Origin: Fragilaria crotonensis
Lineage: Eukaryota > Bacillariophyta > Fragilariophyceae > Fragilariales > Fragilariaceae
Length of the DNA stretch: 50,706 nucleotides
Reading direction: 5' to 3'
Assembly: GCA_022925895.1 (NCBI GenBank)
Contig: JAKSYS010000462.1
Location: 1-50,706 of the forward strand
Program-made: the position numbers and the translations under genes
Shown: positions 40,401 to 49,629 of the stretch, one piece after another
Layout: every line of letters starts with the position of its first letter
How positions within the stretch are numbered: the first letter of the stretch is position 1
Notes under the pieces: model-generated
Seen by the model: the letters and a program-made list of their open reading frames with translations, nothing else
Databases searched by the model: none
Told to the model about the DNA's origin: nothing

Positions 40401-42630
40401 TAAGTTCCTCCGCCAAAATCGCAATGTCTGACGGACTCAACGTTTGCTCGGAATCCCAATCCCCTACGACTAGATCTTCCGTGCCCCCATCAACTCGCAA
40501 GTGATCGCCTGTCATCGAGTCAATAGTGACTGTTGCACCCGTCACTTCCTTTACTGAAGTAAAGAACGTGCCGGCATCCTTCATCATAAACTTCTGATAC
40601 TGACGATCAGCCCCTAGGTGAAGGTATCGAATTCCGCGCAGATGGTCGTTGGCTCGTCGTTCGACTAGTTTCCAGAGCTTCGGAACTTCGCCAGGATCAC
40701 ATCCGAAGTACATCTTGCGAGGGGCATTAGGATCGAACTCAGCGATGATGCGATTGGAAGCATCAATACGACCCATGTCATTTTCTGACTGTACCCATAC
40801 AGTACAGTGTTGAGTACTTTCAAACGAAGCAAAGAAGGAAGACTGCCTCAAGTCTTCATTTGCTTCTTGATTGAGTCGATTTTTATCGGAGATGTTTACG
40901 AGCATTTGAAAGGCTTCACTACTGAGTTCTCCTCCAAAGAAGCCAAAATCCTTGTAAAAGCCAGAAGGGGCCTTTGGAGCATTTGTCTCTTCACATGATT
41001 TTAGAATCACGGACCAGAGCAAATCTTTTGCCGACTTGAGATCTGATACAAGTGTGGCGTCGAGCTGGATCTTTCCAAACTTCTTGCTTTTGCTTTCGGA
41101 GGGAGCAAAGGTAATGTTGACACTCTTGCAGCGATCGCGAACAGAGCCCAATTTTCTGTAGACACAATCCACCGTGCACCTTGGTATGATGACTTCTTCA
41201 TGGAGTGCCGCAGGGTCGATCGAAGGATCACACTGTGGATTCTGAAGGATTTTCTGGGAGAACTCTTGTGTCTGTTGTTGATGTCGTAGCTTGGCAATGT
41301 TCTTCTCGATGAAGCCATGTGCCTTTTCTACATTGACACCCGAAACAACGATTTTCCATTCCAAATTTTCATTCGAGTCAGCATGTGGGATGTCTTCCAC
41401 CTTGAGCTCACTCTTGACGATCCGCTCAACCTCAACTGAACAACCAAATCGAATCCTGACGTTGTCGATAAATCCCTTTCCATTGAGTTCATTCTTGATC
41501 GTGGTAGAAACGAAAAAGAAGTTTTGAAAGTGACGCATTTCCTCTTGTTGCTCCTCTTTGGTGATCCCCAATAAACTCTTCTCGACGATGTCTTTTTCTT
41601 GTTTTTGTTTCTTCCCGATGATAAAAATGGACGATGCCTCTTCATCCAAAAGCTGCCAATCTTCTTTGGCCAAGTCTTCCCATTCTTCTTCTAGGCTATT
41701 GCGATACATGACCAAGTGCTTTCCATTTTCATCATCATACTTGCAAATATCCGCGGAAAAGTATTCTCCATATTCCTGCGAGTAGATCCTAATGGTGCGA
41801 TTGATGATTTCTGCCCCCGCCTTGGCAGCAATTGGTTTGAGCCAATGCGCTTTCAATTGATGTTCCAATTCTTCTTCTTCCATACTCTTTGGCACTTCCA
41901 ATGTTCCTCTACAATTGGGCGATCCACAGTGACATTTGGTGGCAGCCCGCCCTCTCTTACGATCCCATTTATAATCAAAGGACAGTTCCTCCCCCTGTTT
42001 GATGTCGCGCGTCGCGAAAATACCAGCCCTAAGAACACCTCGTACATTCCATCGTTCGACGCGACAATTGGGATCGCAGGAATGATTAATGTAGCGGGCC
42101 TTCCCCCCGTAGGCACGGGCGTCAATGAAAATGTCACTGTCGAGTGCCATAATGTAGAGCATGCGCTCCGTTTTGTAGCGAGAGAACAATCGTTCGAGGT
42201 ATGCTTTGCGAATGGCTTTACCAACATATTCTAGAATGAAATCTCCCTTTTTTAGATCTTCCATGGTTTGCAGGCCCTTCCCTTTGGGACCCGCATCAAT
42301 GACTTGAACGGATCTCCATTGTTTGTTGGTAATGCGCTGATTTCCACATTGGGGCAAACATTCATGACATTCTTCTTGACAGGCAAAGAGGACACATGAT
42401 TCATCGGTGCATATTTGGTCGCAGTCATTTTCGCCAAAACATCCACACGCATCCGGTAGATCTCCACGAGGACGATGAGCCAATTCGTTCGACGCAAACT
42501 TGTCCGATGCATCAGCCCAAATCATTTCATCAATTAGTATAACATCGTCATCTGGAGTACCATTAACAGTACTAGTACTAGCACTAGTCACGTGCATGGG
42601 TGATGGACTCGAGATATCATCTGTCGACAT
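37417..42630 (-). CDS. SET histone methyltransferase fused to a cyclin-like domain and a CDK-like pseudokinase
   Basis: This is one uninterrupted frame of 1,737 residues. An AWS-like cysteine cluster (about 62-105, CGCFGENDCDQIC) leads into a SET domain with YVGKAI, NHSC (N182-C185) and GEELSFDYKW. A post-SET motif CHCGSPNCRGTL follows. This matches the SET2/ASH1 class of histone lysine methyltransferases. KH-like modules may follow (about 384-450, 690-720 and 1080-1130); these are tentative. Residues about 798-985 look like a cyclin box of the transcriptional type (ANACLEIAEIVKKAG, ILMACIFLANKAQKV, EVLKMLDYDIF). Residues about 1,400-1,660 are a CDK-like kinase: YSAPELLLG, DIWAIGSMMAHLLLGKP and DPTKRITAVEALNHEYM are kept. 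HRD is replaced by LRS (1467-1469) and DFG by GFY, so the kinase should be inactive. The tail is acidic and lysine-rich (nuclear). It is probably a chromatin factor coupled to transcription. Confidence 0.85.
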   Translation of the reverse strand: MSTDDISSPSPMHVTSASTSTVNGTPDDDVILIDEMIWADASDKFASNELAHRPRGDLPDACGCFGENDCDQICTDESCVLFACQEECHECLPQCGNQRITNKQWRSVQVIDAGPKGKGLQTMEDLKKGDFILEYVGKAIRKAYLERLFSRYKTERMLYIMALDSDIFIDARAYGGKARYINHSCDPNCRVERWNVRGVLRAGIFATRDIKQGEELSFDYKWDRKRGRAATKCHCGSPNCRGTLEVPKSMEEEELEHQLKAHWLKPIAAKAGAEIINRTIRIYSQEYGEYFSADICKYDDENGKHLVMYRNSLEEEWEDLAKEDWQLLDEEASSIFIIGKKQKQEKDIVEKSLLGITKEEQQEEMRHFQNFFFVSTTIKNELNGKGFIDNVRIRFGCSVEVERIVKSELKVEDIPHADSNENLEWKIVVSGVNVEKAHGFIEKNIAKLRHQQQTQEFSQKILQNPQCDPSIDPAALHEEVIIPRCTVDCVYRKLGSVRDRCKSVNITFAPSESKSKKFGKIQLDATLVSDLKSAKDLLWSVILKSCEETNAPKAPSGFYKDFGFFGGELSSEAFQMLVNISDKNRLNQEANEDLRQSSFFASFESTQHCTVWVQSENDMGRIDASNRIIAEFDPNAPRKMYFGCDPGEVPKLWKLVERRANDHLRGIRYLHLGADRQYQKFMMKDAGTFFTSVKEVTGATVTIDSMTGDHLRVDGGTEDLVVGDWDSEQTLSPSDIAILAEELILLQIEFYRDHCTRVQSWLFGRDWSLAAIPRAPAKEEPSTPKSPRTLTGKSNRFEPRNVANACLEIAEIVKKAGLIASVGGHAAVIMYRFLKLVGENDDACPGLKIRDILMACIFLANKAQKVMKWKKVDVLLESAYPVFFPGSKFNREDQGAVNFEKKVIQAESEVLKMLDYDIFWKGVEWVAEAAVESTRISGPMARNALELVLSGPVLAAGADLWLKFGEEYIFGAIMGFLAIDLEPLFVPLSLMPLKVSLAAEIIAESVEANGNSRKSTRAMFNGGIESFLNNLVNVKSVCVRNMRNFAALPRDKLIDAGQSSVRYQMIGQRDNRRYAFKELPESVVSEGIVPIIDAICAESKCRIFVAESEHPGHEDLIIEGSWRALAIAERVLSAACSQVGGTLPSPVDSPPDDSSFQLNSKSRSGFMTMDDICTSDGWECTIQSKIVTGEPTFGRKVGGKACEAGRIQESHMRKAGLRWWIPPMYAPSPSGCMYNMHCVRTCVAKDRERFSQLIQLSNLGMALVGEEELANKFPKLSTFCRSSKDGQHYEDRFVAVSMQRWPPEKIDNKEQGKRDKNNSPPTGFSPAALQELQLLTQLHSLIPSPTGHPNLTLPVAVSLPQVAEDNGEAKDTEEFGETKVDDIFSLFRSSEENERSARKEKKRRDRSSGPHLVFDPIPFLLTRVVQRSSKKRRDELEGGTISPFLFSAWFHDLLSALVHCHTNHVILRSAQTDQILIDHSGVAKVAGFYRATVLPLSERTKQVNPLRSTKSRKDKNDEADDVNPYSAPELLLGSLKHTKETDIWAIGSMMAHLLLGKPIFLGKERSALLLSMFKIVGSPGKDNYPDAFKFPFAVKAAKKYKRGVERAFERMMREEDFAKHKKAIDLMAEMLHLDPTKRITAVEALNHEYMHDYYQHHETKSFRDQYVNDWMDMKKDLVHSSRAEKEDAQQADKTLKRKAMLEAAAGADDDIDDDLYDMDDMFDRSDSIGVEHKKAKI

Positions 42631-43866
42631 TGGTCACTTTTCTCGTAACTTGCAATTTCCCACAGTTGTAGAATGCTGTTGTGGAAGAGTGGATGGCATT
42701 TTGCACCAAACCAAACCACAGGGTTGACAAGCATTTCAGGATGTCAGGCATGGGGACGAGTTGTACTCAGCACTACTAGTACCTGCTATGTACCTGGTAC
42801 CTGGTACTGGAGTTCAAGTACCTGGTATTCCAGTACAAAAGTACTGCGATACTGTGTCTTGCTCTGAGTCTGTAGTCGTATGCATAACTTGTATGATAAA
42901 CTCGCATATAATATCATAGCAGGTACAAGGTACTGTACTACAGTACACTCGTACCGTAAATGGAACTCGGAGTACCAGAACGAGATATTCATAAATGAGT
43001 ACATCAGTACGGAGTACGGAGTACATGAGTGACAGTGATACGAGGGACTGCGAACTTCGACACGGTTGCCAACGGCTGCACCGTACTGACAAATTGATTT
43101 TGAACTTTCGAACTTGAATGTCAATCGCATCATCACTCTTGTTGTACCTGCTGCGGCGCGCTGCTTCAGTATGAACATACCGCTGTCGTTGACGAATGTT
43201 ACACAGTACCGAGTATTCGGTGCTCGGAGGACTCATGAGCTCCATACCAAGAAGGCGACGTGACCAAAGAGATGAGAGTTATGAGCGACTCGAAAGGGCT
43301 TTGATCAAGTCTCTCGAATTTGATTAATTCAAGGAAAACGTAAACTGTAAAATCGCAGACATGAATGCAGGCATGTGCTTGTTGGGATACGGCAAATGAA
43401 CCAACCAAGCTGATCGTTGGGGAAGCAAGACTGATCGGAAGCAATTACCAAGTGCTCTCACGGAAGCCACATCCGACACCTCCAAGGTCCGTTTCACGCT
43501 ACGAATCCCATTTCATCAACGCCGTGGTATTCTGCCAGCGACAGCCCGCAGCGGCTAGGCTGGTACTGCCAAACGTCATGAGCGGATATGGCGTGAATCC
43601 ATCGTATGCAATTGCATCGATAACGATCGCTCACCTTGAGGGCCGTAAGACTCGCAAGGAGAAACTTCAGTATGTGCTACGCTATTTTTGATTGTTCCGA
43701 TGGCCCCTTTGAGATTGCCTCGTCGACTTGTCCTCCTAGTCTTCTGAGTACGTTACTTGCCTGCACATCAGAGTTATCCAAACAAGGCAATCACATTATA
43801 TGTAGTCGTATGAATTAGTTCTCTGCTATCTCCGTGGACGTATTGTTTTCCCTTCCAAGTGGCAAT
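42631..43866. other. Intergenic: promoter of the SET-cyclin-kinase gene and 3' flank of the CAP gene
   Basis: The stretch 42770-43030 is extremely rich in GTAC words (ACCTGGTACCTGGTACTGG, AGTACGGAGTACGGAGTAC). The frame at 43365-43691 (108 codons) has no recognisable domain and lies just beyond the 3' end of the CAP gene; it is not called. Confidence 0.45.
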
Positions 43867-45058
43867 CTAGAAGCATCCCTCTGCTGGGCATTCAGGACCA
43901 CAGACAACTGTATCGGACAAAGTTTGCGCCACCCAGTTGTTTGCATTTATGTTGCAGTTTCCTGGGGCAAGGTAACGGCAAACTTGGATGAAACACTTGC
44001 CCCCTCCGTTCATTTGCTTCTCCGCGATACCACAACCTACGTAATGAGAGCTACGGTAGGCCACCTGTGTCGCGTGACCATTCTGACCGAATGGAAGATT
44101 GATTTCATTGTCGAACCACATGGTCAAGACTTGGTCTGGAGACAAGCCATTAGTGCCTCCGGAAATCATTGCCAGGTTCTCTCCACCATAACTATCTCCT
44201 TGGAATCCGTGCTCAATCTTACAGTCGTCACCGCCTCCAATTTGGAGCAATCTGTTTGCATAATTCTGAGCACTGTCTTTGAGGCTGTTGGACCACTTAA
44301 GATCCATAGGTCCCATTCCATTCTGTTCGTAATACCACGTTCTGCGACTGTTGTGCGCTTGGAGCCACTTGCCATCGATTCCACTTGGACCCTGACCTGG
44401 AGTTGGTGCGGGACCTGATGGAGTTGGTGCAGGACCTGATGGAGTGGGCGCGGGCGCCGATGAAGCAGCGCAACAAACCTTGGACACCTGCTTGGACAAG
44501 TTACCATCTAACGGAAGCCACTCGTCACCACAGTACTCTTGGGAGAGCTCGCCAGTCTCATCCTTCCAAACCTGGATGCAAGTGTTCGATGAAGATCGAA
44601 TGTACGTGATCCTGTCGTTCCACCAATTCCCGCCTAGATAGTAGCAGAATCCAACCAAAGGATCAAAGTACTGGTCTTCGGCAAAAATGCAGCATGATCC
44701 ATCGCCAAGATTCCGATGCTTGTCATTATCGCCCCCTGCCTTTTCAAGCGCTTCGATGTTATTGGATGGCAGGAAGACGGCCTTCGAAGGGTCCCCCTGC
44801 ATCATGCTTCCACGAAGCTGGCGAGGAACATGCTTCAGATTGACCGACGGATTCTTTAGTGGAGGAAGGCATGGAAGACAAGCGTCAGTAACATGTATCG
44901 ACGTGAATCATAGAGCTGACCATCCTTTACACAAGTTGGAGGCAGCCGCTAGTACAACATTCGGCAGCACTCACCTCGGTGTTGGCATTGTCTCCACCCA
45001 AGGCTAAGGTTGCGCCAACGACTAGGTGCATGATGAGAACGGCGGAGAAAGAAATCAT
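43867..45058 (-). CDS. Secreted CAP-superfamily (SCP/PR-1-like) protein, two exons
   Basis: The exons are 45058-44975 and 44853-43867. The intron is 121 nt, with donor GTGAGT and acceptor CCACTAAAG. The spliced protein has 356 residues. The first exon encodes a signal peptide (MISFSAVLIMHLVVGATLALG). A cysteine-containing segment follows (CCIFAEDQYFDP, CYYLGGNWWND, TCIQVWKDETGE, VCCA). Then comes a proline-rich linker with repeated SGPAPTP. The CAP domain covers about the last 190 residues: AHNSRRTWYYEQNG, LKWSNSLKDSAQNYA, GENLA, HATQVAYRSSHYVGCG and VCRYLAPGNC. CAP proteins are extracellular and act in wall, defence or lipid-binding roles; the role here is unknown. It shares a divergent promoter region with the PIG-K gene. 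Confidence 0.87.
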
Positions 45059-45739
45059 TTTATGGTGTGTTATTGCTTGCTTGAGTTTTAATTTGTGAGA
45101 TGAAAAAGGGGACTTCCACGATCGACTCGCGTGCATCATGGATCAGTAAGTGTGACACGACTTGAATTCGCGCACGAGTCTTACAATGCTCTTGACGCGT
45201 GAGGAATGAGTCCCAATTAGATTATAGGCGCATGTAATTCTACCGGTACAGCCAAAACAGCAAGTACGATGTACTCCGTGCAAGTATCGTATGCATGTAT
45301 GAGCTCTCTATATACGACTTGTAGCTTGTAGCACCTACTAGCTAGAGTAGACTACACAGTACTCTAGACTCTAGACATGCGTTCCCCGACACCCCGACAC
45401 CCAACCCGGCAAAAGACGTAATGTACCGTACTCGGTACAAGTACTGGTACCAGTAGCACTCCGTACCCAGAATAATTGTCATCAACACACAACACTAAGA
45501 GTAGCGGTAGTACTCTGTACTGTAGAGCCTACAGCCAGATTGGACCAGTAGCCATTTTTTTTTACTACTGATGTAAGGACCGTTGTGTATGCTGGTACCA
45601 GTACTACTGGTAGTTGTCCGAAGTCCCTAACATACAGTGAATATCACACCGTCAGAGATTGTGTGAAGCCATCAGAACCCACCATCAGCACTCCTCATCC
45701 TCATGCTAATGCTCATTCTCATTCTCACTCTTGTTCAAC
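45059..45739. promoter_or_regulatory. Divergent promoter region between the CAP gene and PIG-K
   Basis: The two genes diverge from this 0.7-kb region. The stretch 45240-45620 is rich in GTAC-centred words, including ACTCGGTACAAGTACTGG and GGTACCAGTACTACTGG. No other feature was seen. Confidence 0.45.
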
Positions 45740-46774
45740 ATGCAGTCTCTGTGTCTATCTCGCACCCTTCTTTGGATGGCATTTCTGCTACAGTTACCTT
45801 CCTTGGCATTGTCAGTCCGTCAAGGTGTCGGTCTATATCAATCTAATCACACATCCAACCATGCAGTAATTCTCTCCTCATCTCGTTTCTGGTTCAACTA
45901 CCGTCATGCCATTAACGCCTTATCAATTTACAATCTTATAAAGAAAAATGGCATCCCGGACGAAAATATTGTCCTCATGCTGGCCGATGAATTTCCCGTC
46001 AATCCACGAAATCCATTAAAGAATCTAATGTATGATGGCAGCAGTCGGCGTGCTTCTCTCATTGATTCACAAACACAAATTGATTATCGTGGTGACGATG
46101 TCACCGTCGAAAATTTGCGACGAGTATTGTTGGGGAAACAATCTGGAACGAAAGGTCGGCGAGTGTTGCACACAGATGCGAATTCAAATGTCCTTTTATA
46201 TTGGACAGGTCACGGAGGTGATTCCTTCTTCAAGTTTCAAGATGTGGAAGAAATCACCTCCATGGACTTAAAGCTCATACTACAACAAATGCAATTCAAT
46301 TCGCTCCTATTTTTGGCAGATACGTGTCAGGCTTTCACACTGGGCAACCGGCTTGCCGATATTCCCAATGTCTACATGATTGGTTCCTCCCTGAAGAACG
46401 AAAATTCATATGCGCACCATGTCGACTCCGATCTTGGTCTCTCGGTTGTAGAACGATATACCTATCAATTTATGCAAGTCATTCAACAGCAACAAAAACA
46501 ACAACACGCGCGGCGCGGAGATGACCATTCTACTCTTTCCGAACTATCGTTGGAACAAGCCATGGTTCTTCCATTTGATTATCGTCTTCAAGGAGCTCAT
46601 GTCGGAGTTTCACGCAGTATTGGGACAAGACCGTTGGAAGAGGTACCGCTGAGCGATTTCTTTGCGGCAAAAAGGCCGCCGCCGCGCGAGAAAAGGAGTT
46701 TGGAATTGTTGGAAAAGCCTAATGTTGGGATAGACTGGACTTTAGCATTAAAGGCGTCGGCGTTGTCGTCATGA
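45740..46774 (+). CDS. PIGK: GPI-anchor transamidase catalytic subunit (PIG-K/GPI8)
   Basis: This cysteine protease of clan CD (family C13) cleaves the C-terminal signal of proteins in the ER lumen and attaches the GPI anchor. It is 344 residues from the ATG at 45740, with a signal peptide (LLWMAFLLQLPSLALS). The family core is clear: AVILSSSRFWFNYRHAINAL, YNLIKKNGIPDENIVLMLAD, NVLLYWTGHGGDSFFKFQD with catalytic His158, and LLFLADTCQAFTL with catalytic Cys196, then IGSSLKNENSYAHHVDSDLG. A Q-rich insertion (VIQQQQKQQHARRGDD) follows. The usual C-terminal membrane segment of animal and yeast PIG-K is missing, as in the soluble trypanosomatid enzymes. It is a single exon and converges with the oligopeptidase gene 216 bases away. 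Confidence 0.93.
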   Translation: MQSLCLSRTLLWMAFLLQLPSLALSVRQGVGLYQSNHTSNHAVILSSSRFWFNYRHAINALSIYNLIKKNGIPDENIVLMLADEFPVNPRNPLKNLMYDGSSRRASLIDSQTQIDYRGDDVTVENLRRVLLGKQSGTKGRRVLHTDANSNVLLYWTGHGGDSFFKFQDVEEITSMDLKLILQQMQFNSLLFLADTCQAFTLGNRLADIPNVYMIGSSLKNENSYAHHVDSDLGLSVVERYTYQFMQVIQQQQKQQHARRGDDHSTLSELSLEQAMVLPFDYRLQGAHVGVSRSIGTRPLEEVPLSDFFAAKRPPPREKRSLELLEKPNVGIDWTLALKASALSS

Positions 46775-46990
46775 TTGTGCCCTCCATAGCACGGTGGTTG
46801 CAACTACGTTACCCTCTTCAAGTATTGAGCAGTAGTGATGTTAACGTGATTTGCACGACGACTCTCTCATTGATATTACTGCGTACGACGGTGGGAGGTA
46901 CAAAACGTTCGTCACGTGTGATGGAAGCAGCATCTCACGATTCAGATCTAACTTCGGCACTACCGGCACTATACACCGTCAAACTTCCAA

Positions 46991-49240
46991 TTAGGGCGAC
47001 ATTTTCAGAACTCCCTTCAACCCCTGAAAAAGAGCCTCTTCGGACGGTTCTCGACCTAGCACCTCTTTCAGCATGCTTTGTGGGTCTCGAGCACCCCCGT
47101 GACCTAGCAAATCGTGCCACAAACGCTCACCTGACGATCGAGACAAACTGTTGTTGGCAAAACAGGTTTGCCAAATGTCACTTGCAAAGGCCTCTGAATA
47201 CAGATACCCATAATATCCAGCACCATACGTGACCAAATGACCGAATCGGGAGTGCCAATGAGTGCCATCGGCATACGGAACTCCGAGATCATGATAGAGA
47301 CTAGCGAAGATTACAGTGGATGACTTAGCAATCGGGGGACCAAACAAGTCCTGATCGAAGCGAGCATACAGAATCTGATTCTGCATGTCCAAGCTTTTGA
47401 ATTCGTGTCGAGATTGTTGCAATTGCGCAATCAGAGCATCAGGAATGACTTCGCCAGTCACGTAATGTCGAGCTATTCGCTTCAAAAAATTGGTGTCCCA
47501 GACAAAGTGCTCCAAGAGATGAGAAGGCGTTTCGACAAAATCCATGGCTGCTCGTGTCCCAGACATGTGTTGAAAGGTGGTCCGCGAAAGCAACGAGTGA
47601 AGCGCATGCCCAAATTCATGAAACAACGTTTCAACTTCGGAATGCGACACAAGCTTGTTGTCAATGTCAGACGACAAGTTGCAAACAAGGGCAATCACTG
47701 GGCGCTGAAAATCTGTGGCATCCACGGTTTCAGCACATCCACAAAGAACTGTGAAATGCGCAGCGTGAACATACTTTCCTTCCCGGGGATATAAATCCAG
47801 ATACATGATTCCCAAGTCGCCATCCTCTGACGAGAAAGCAAACTTGCGAACAGCCGATTCCCCTGACGTAGGCTCGTCCCAGATTTCTTCCGGCGACATG
47901 GCGGTTTCATTCATGGTAATTCCAAACAATTCCTTCACCAGCAGCTTCATTCCCTCAATGCAATTTGGGATAGTAAAATATGCCGCCACTTCGGATGCAT
48001 CAAAGCCATTTCGAGCCTTGAGAATGGCAGTGTAAAACGACAAGTCCCAAGGTTCGACTGCTCCACTGCCACTGCCTTCAATGTACTGTTTGGCACTTGC
48101 AATGGCCTCCATATCCCTGCGATACGGATCTCGAATACGCTCTTGCAAATTCTTTAAAAACACGGCGACGGTGGCCCGATTCTTTGCCATTTTATCGTGG
48201 AGCGCACGATCGGCGTACGATGCAAATCCCTGTGCCGTGGCCGCTTCGTGCCGCGCATTCCGCAACGCTTCCAACACTGGAAGATTTTCGGGACAAGCCG
48301 TTTGACTTTCCATCAAGACTTCTTTTCGGAGTTCGGGGTTGGTGGAGTAGCGTCCCAACGTATTGGCAATGTTGGCATCGGCAGATAAGGTAATCTTGCC
48401 GGGTGCACCAGATTGTTGGGGGACGTATGCTTCCACGATGTGGCGTGGTATGACTTGTTCCACCCAGGAGGCTTCCACGTCAAATAATTTGCGAGAATTT
48501 GTAATGTTTTCTTGAAAGAGAGTTTCTAGCTGAGTGAGGTGACTCTGTAGTCGTCTGACACGTTCACGCTCCGGATCCGGCAAGTGAATACCGTCTCGTT
48601 CAAACTCCGCCTTGAGAAGCACAGCAAAGCGCCGTTGTTCTTCAGAGAGGGATTGGAAAAGATGAGATTTTGTGATACTCGTCAGTGCTTGGTACAAGTT
48701 TGTATCGGCGTTGAGCTGTCCGATGTAATCGCTTAGGATAGCAAAAGCGTTTGATGCAGAATCGCGCCACCTGGGATTTGAGTGTACGCAGCGACAAAGT
48801 TCTGCAGCGTCAATAACATTACAAACATGCTTGCTGATTGAATCCAGAAGGAATAGTGTTTCCGACGCTTGATGTATCGTAGTGATAGGCGTGTCGATTT
48901 GCGATGCCAGCGTTTGACGAACTGAATTGCAAGTTGCCATTGCTTCTGAAGCCAGTTTGACAAAATCTGACGGTTGTTTCAAGTTTTCTATGGAAAAAAG
49001 ACCTGTAGAAGTACTGCTTCTTGTATCAGCGCTGAATGCTCGAGAATTCCATGAAGATGACGAGTCTGTGGCGCACTTAGAGCTTATACTTGAACTGATG
49101 CAACGACATGAAAACGATGAACGTGTGCTTGAAGAGCTACTGCGTTGCAACAGTCTCTCAATCGTTCGTCCTCTGAGTCGACCAAGAATCAGCTCCTGTC
49201 GAACAGCGTATGATGCTTCGCGGTGAATGTGCTTCAACAT
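46991..49240 (-). CDS. MIPEP: M3-family zinc oligopeptidase, mitochondrial intermediate peptidase-like
   Basis: The protein is 749 residues from the ATG at 49240. The frame continues upstream only to a TTG, so this ATG is the natural start. The N-terminus is basic and serine-rich (LGRLRGRTIERLLQRSSSSS), suggesting import into mitochondria. The catalytic site HEFGHALH starts at H541, with a downstream glutamate in VETPSHLLEHF. Other family words are MYLDLYPREGKYVHAAHF, YARFDQDLFG, HWHSRFGHLVTYGAGYYGYL and GHGGARDP. MIP removes octapeptides from imported precursors after the main processing step. The M3 family also includes thimet oligopeptidase and bacterial OpdA-like enzymes; MIP is favoured by the N-terminal presequence and the FGHL..YGAGYYGYLYS segment. 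It is a single exon. Confidence 0.88.
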   Translation of the reverse strand: MLKHIHREASYAVRQELILGRLRGRTIERLLQRSSSSSTRSSFSCRCISSSISSKCATDSSSSWNSRAFSADTRSSTSTGLFSIENLKQPSDFVKLASEAMATCNSVRQTLASQIDTPITTIHQASETLFLLDSISKHVCNVIDAAELCRCVHSNPRWRDSASNAFAILSDYIGQLNADTNLYQALTSITKSHLFQSLSEEQRRFAVLLKAEFERDGIHLPDPERERVRRLQSHLTQLETLFQENITNSRKLFDVEASWVEQVIPRHIVEAYVPQQSGAPGKITLSADANIANTLGRYSTNPELRKEVLMESQTACPENLPVLEALRNARHEAATAQGFASYADRALHDKMAKNRATVAVFLKNLQERIRDPYRRDMEAIASAKQYIEGSGSGAVEPWDLSFYTAILKARNGFDASEVAAYFTIPNCIEGMKLLVKELFGITMNETAMSPEEIWDEPTSGESAVRKFAFSSEDGDLGIMYLDLYPREGKYVHAAHFTVLCGCAETVDATDFQRPVIALVCNLSSDIDNKLVSHSEVETLFHEFGHALHSLLSRTTFQHMSGTRAAMDFVETPSHLLEHFVWDTNFLKRIARHYVTGEVIPDALIAQLQQSRHEFKSLDMQNQILYARFDQDLFGPPIAKSSTVIFASLYHDLGVPYADGTHWHSRFGHLVTYGAGYYGYLYSEAFASDIWQTCFANNSLSRSSGERLWHDLLGHGGARDPQSMLKEVLGREPSEEALFQGLKGVLKMSP

Positions 49241-49629
49241 CACAATCCCTCGAACGAATCCAATCAAGGGGACGCAGATCTCTGATTGTTAAATGTGTTG
49301 ATTGTTGATGTGAGTGAGAAATTCACCTGTCCTCTCGCCTTCTGCCACCAGCAACTGTATGATAACAGATCTTGTGACTACTCGAGTACTACTGTAGTGT
49401 AGAAGTGTTGTAGCGGTATGAAGTTCGAAGTACCGGTAGTATCGAAAATCCAAATATCCAAACATGCGTCTGTCATATGCATAACACACAGTACTCCGAG
49501 TACAGTACTAGTACCTGGTAGTAGTGTTTATCAAGCAACCCTGAACGGTGACCATTGACCTCGACGCCTTTTTATGCCCATCAATCATACTCTGTCGTCC
49601 CCTCCCCGACATTCGTCACCACATATAAA
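49241..49629. promoter_or_regulatory. Divergent promoter region between the oligopeptidase and the dioxygenase gene
   Basis: It includes the GTAC-rich stretch 49485-49525 (CACAGTACTCCGAGTACAG, then TACTAGTACCTGG). The frame of the dioxygenase extends upstream of 49630 without an ATG, so that region is taken as leader. Confidence 0.45.

Noticed and set aside
43365..43691. 108-codon frame downstream of the CAP gene
   Set aside because: It has no domain, signal or conserved neighbour; composition looks random.
46771..47232. Possible C-terminal extension or exon of PIG-K
   Set aside because: It is in another frame and overlaps the antisense oligopeptidase coding region; no convincing splice sites or membrane helix.
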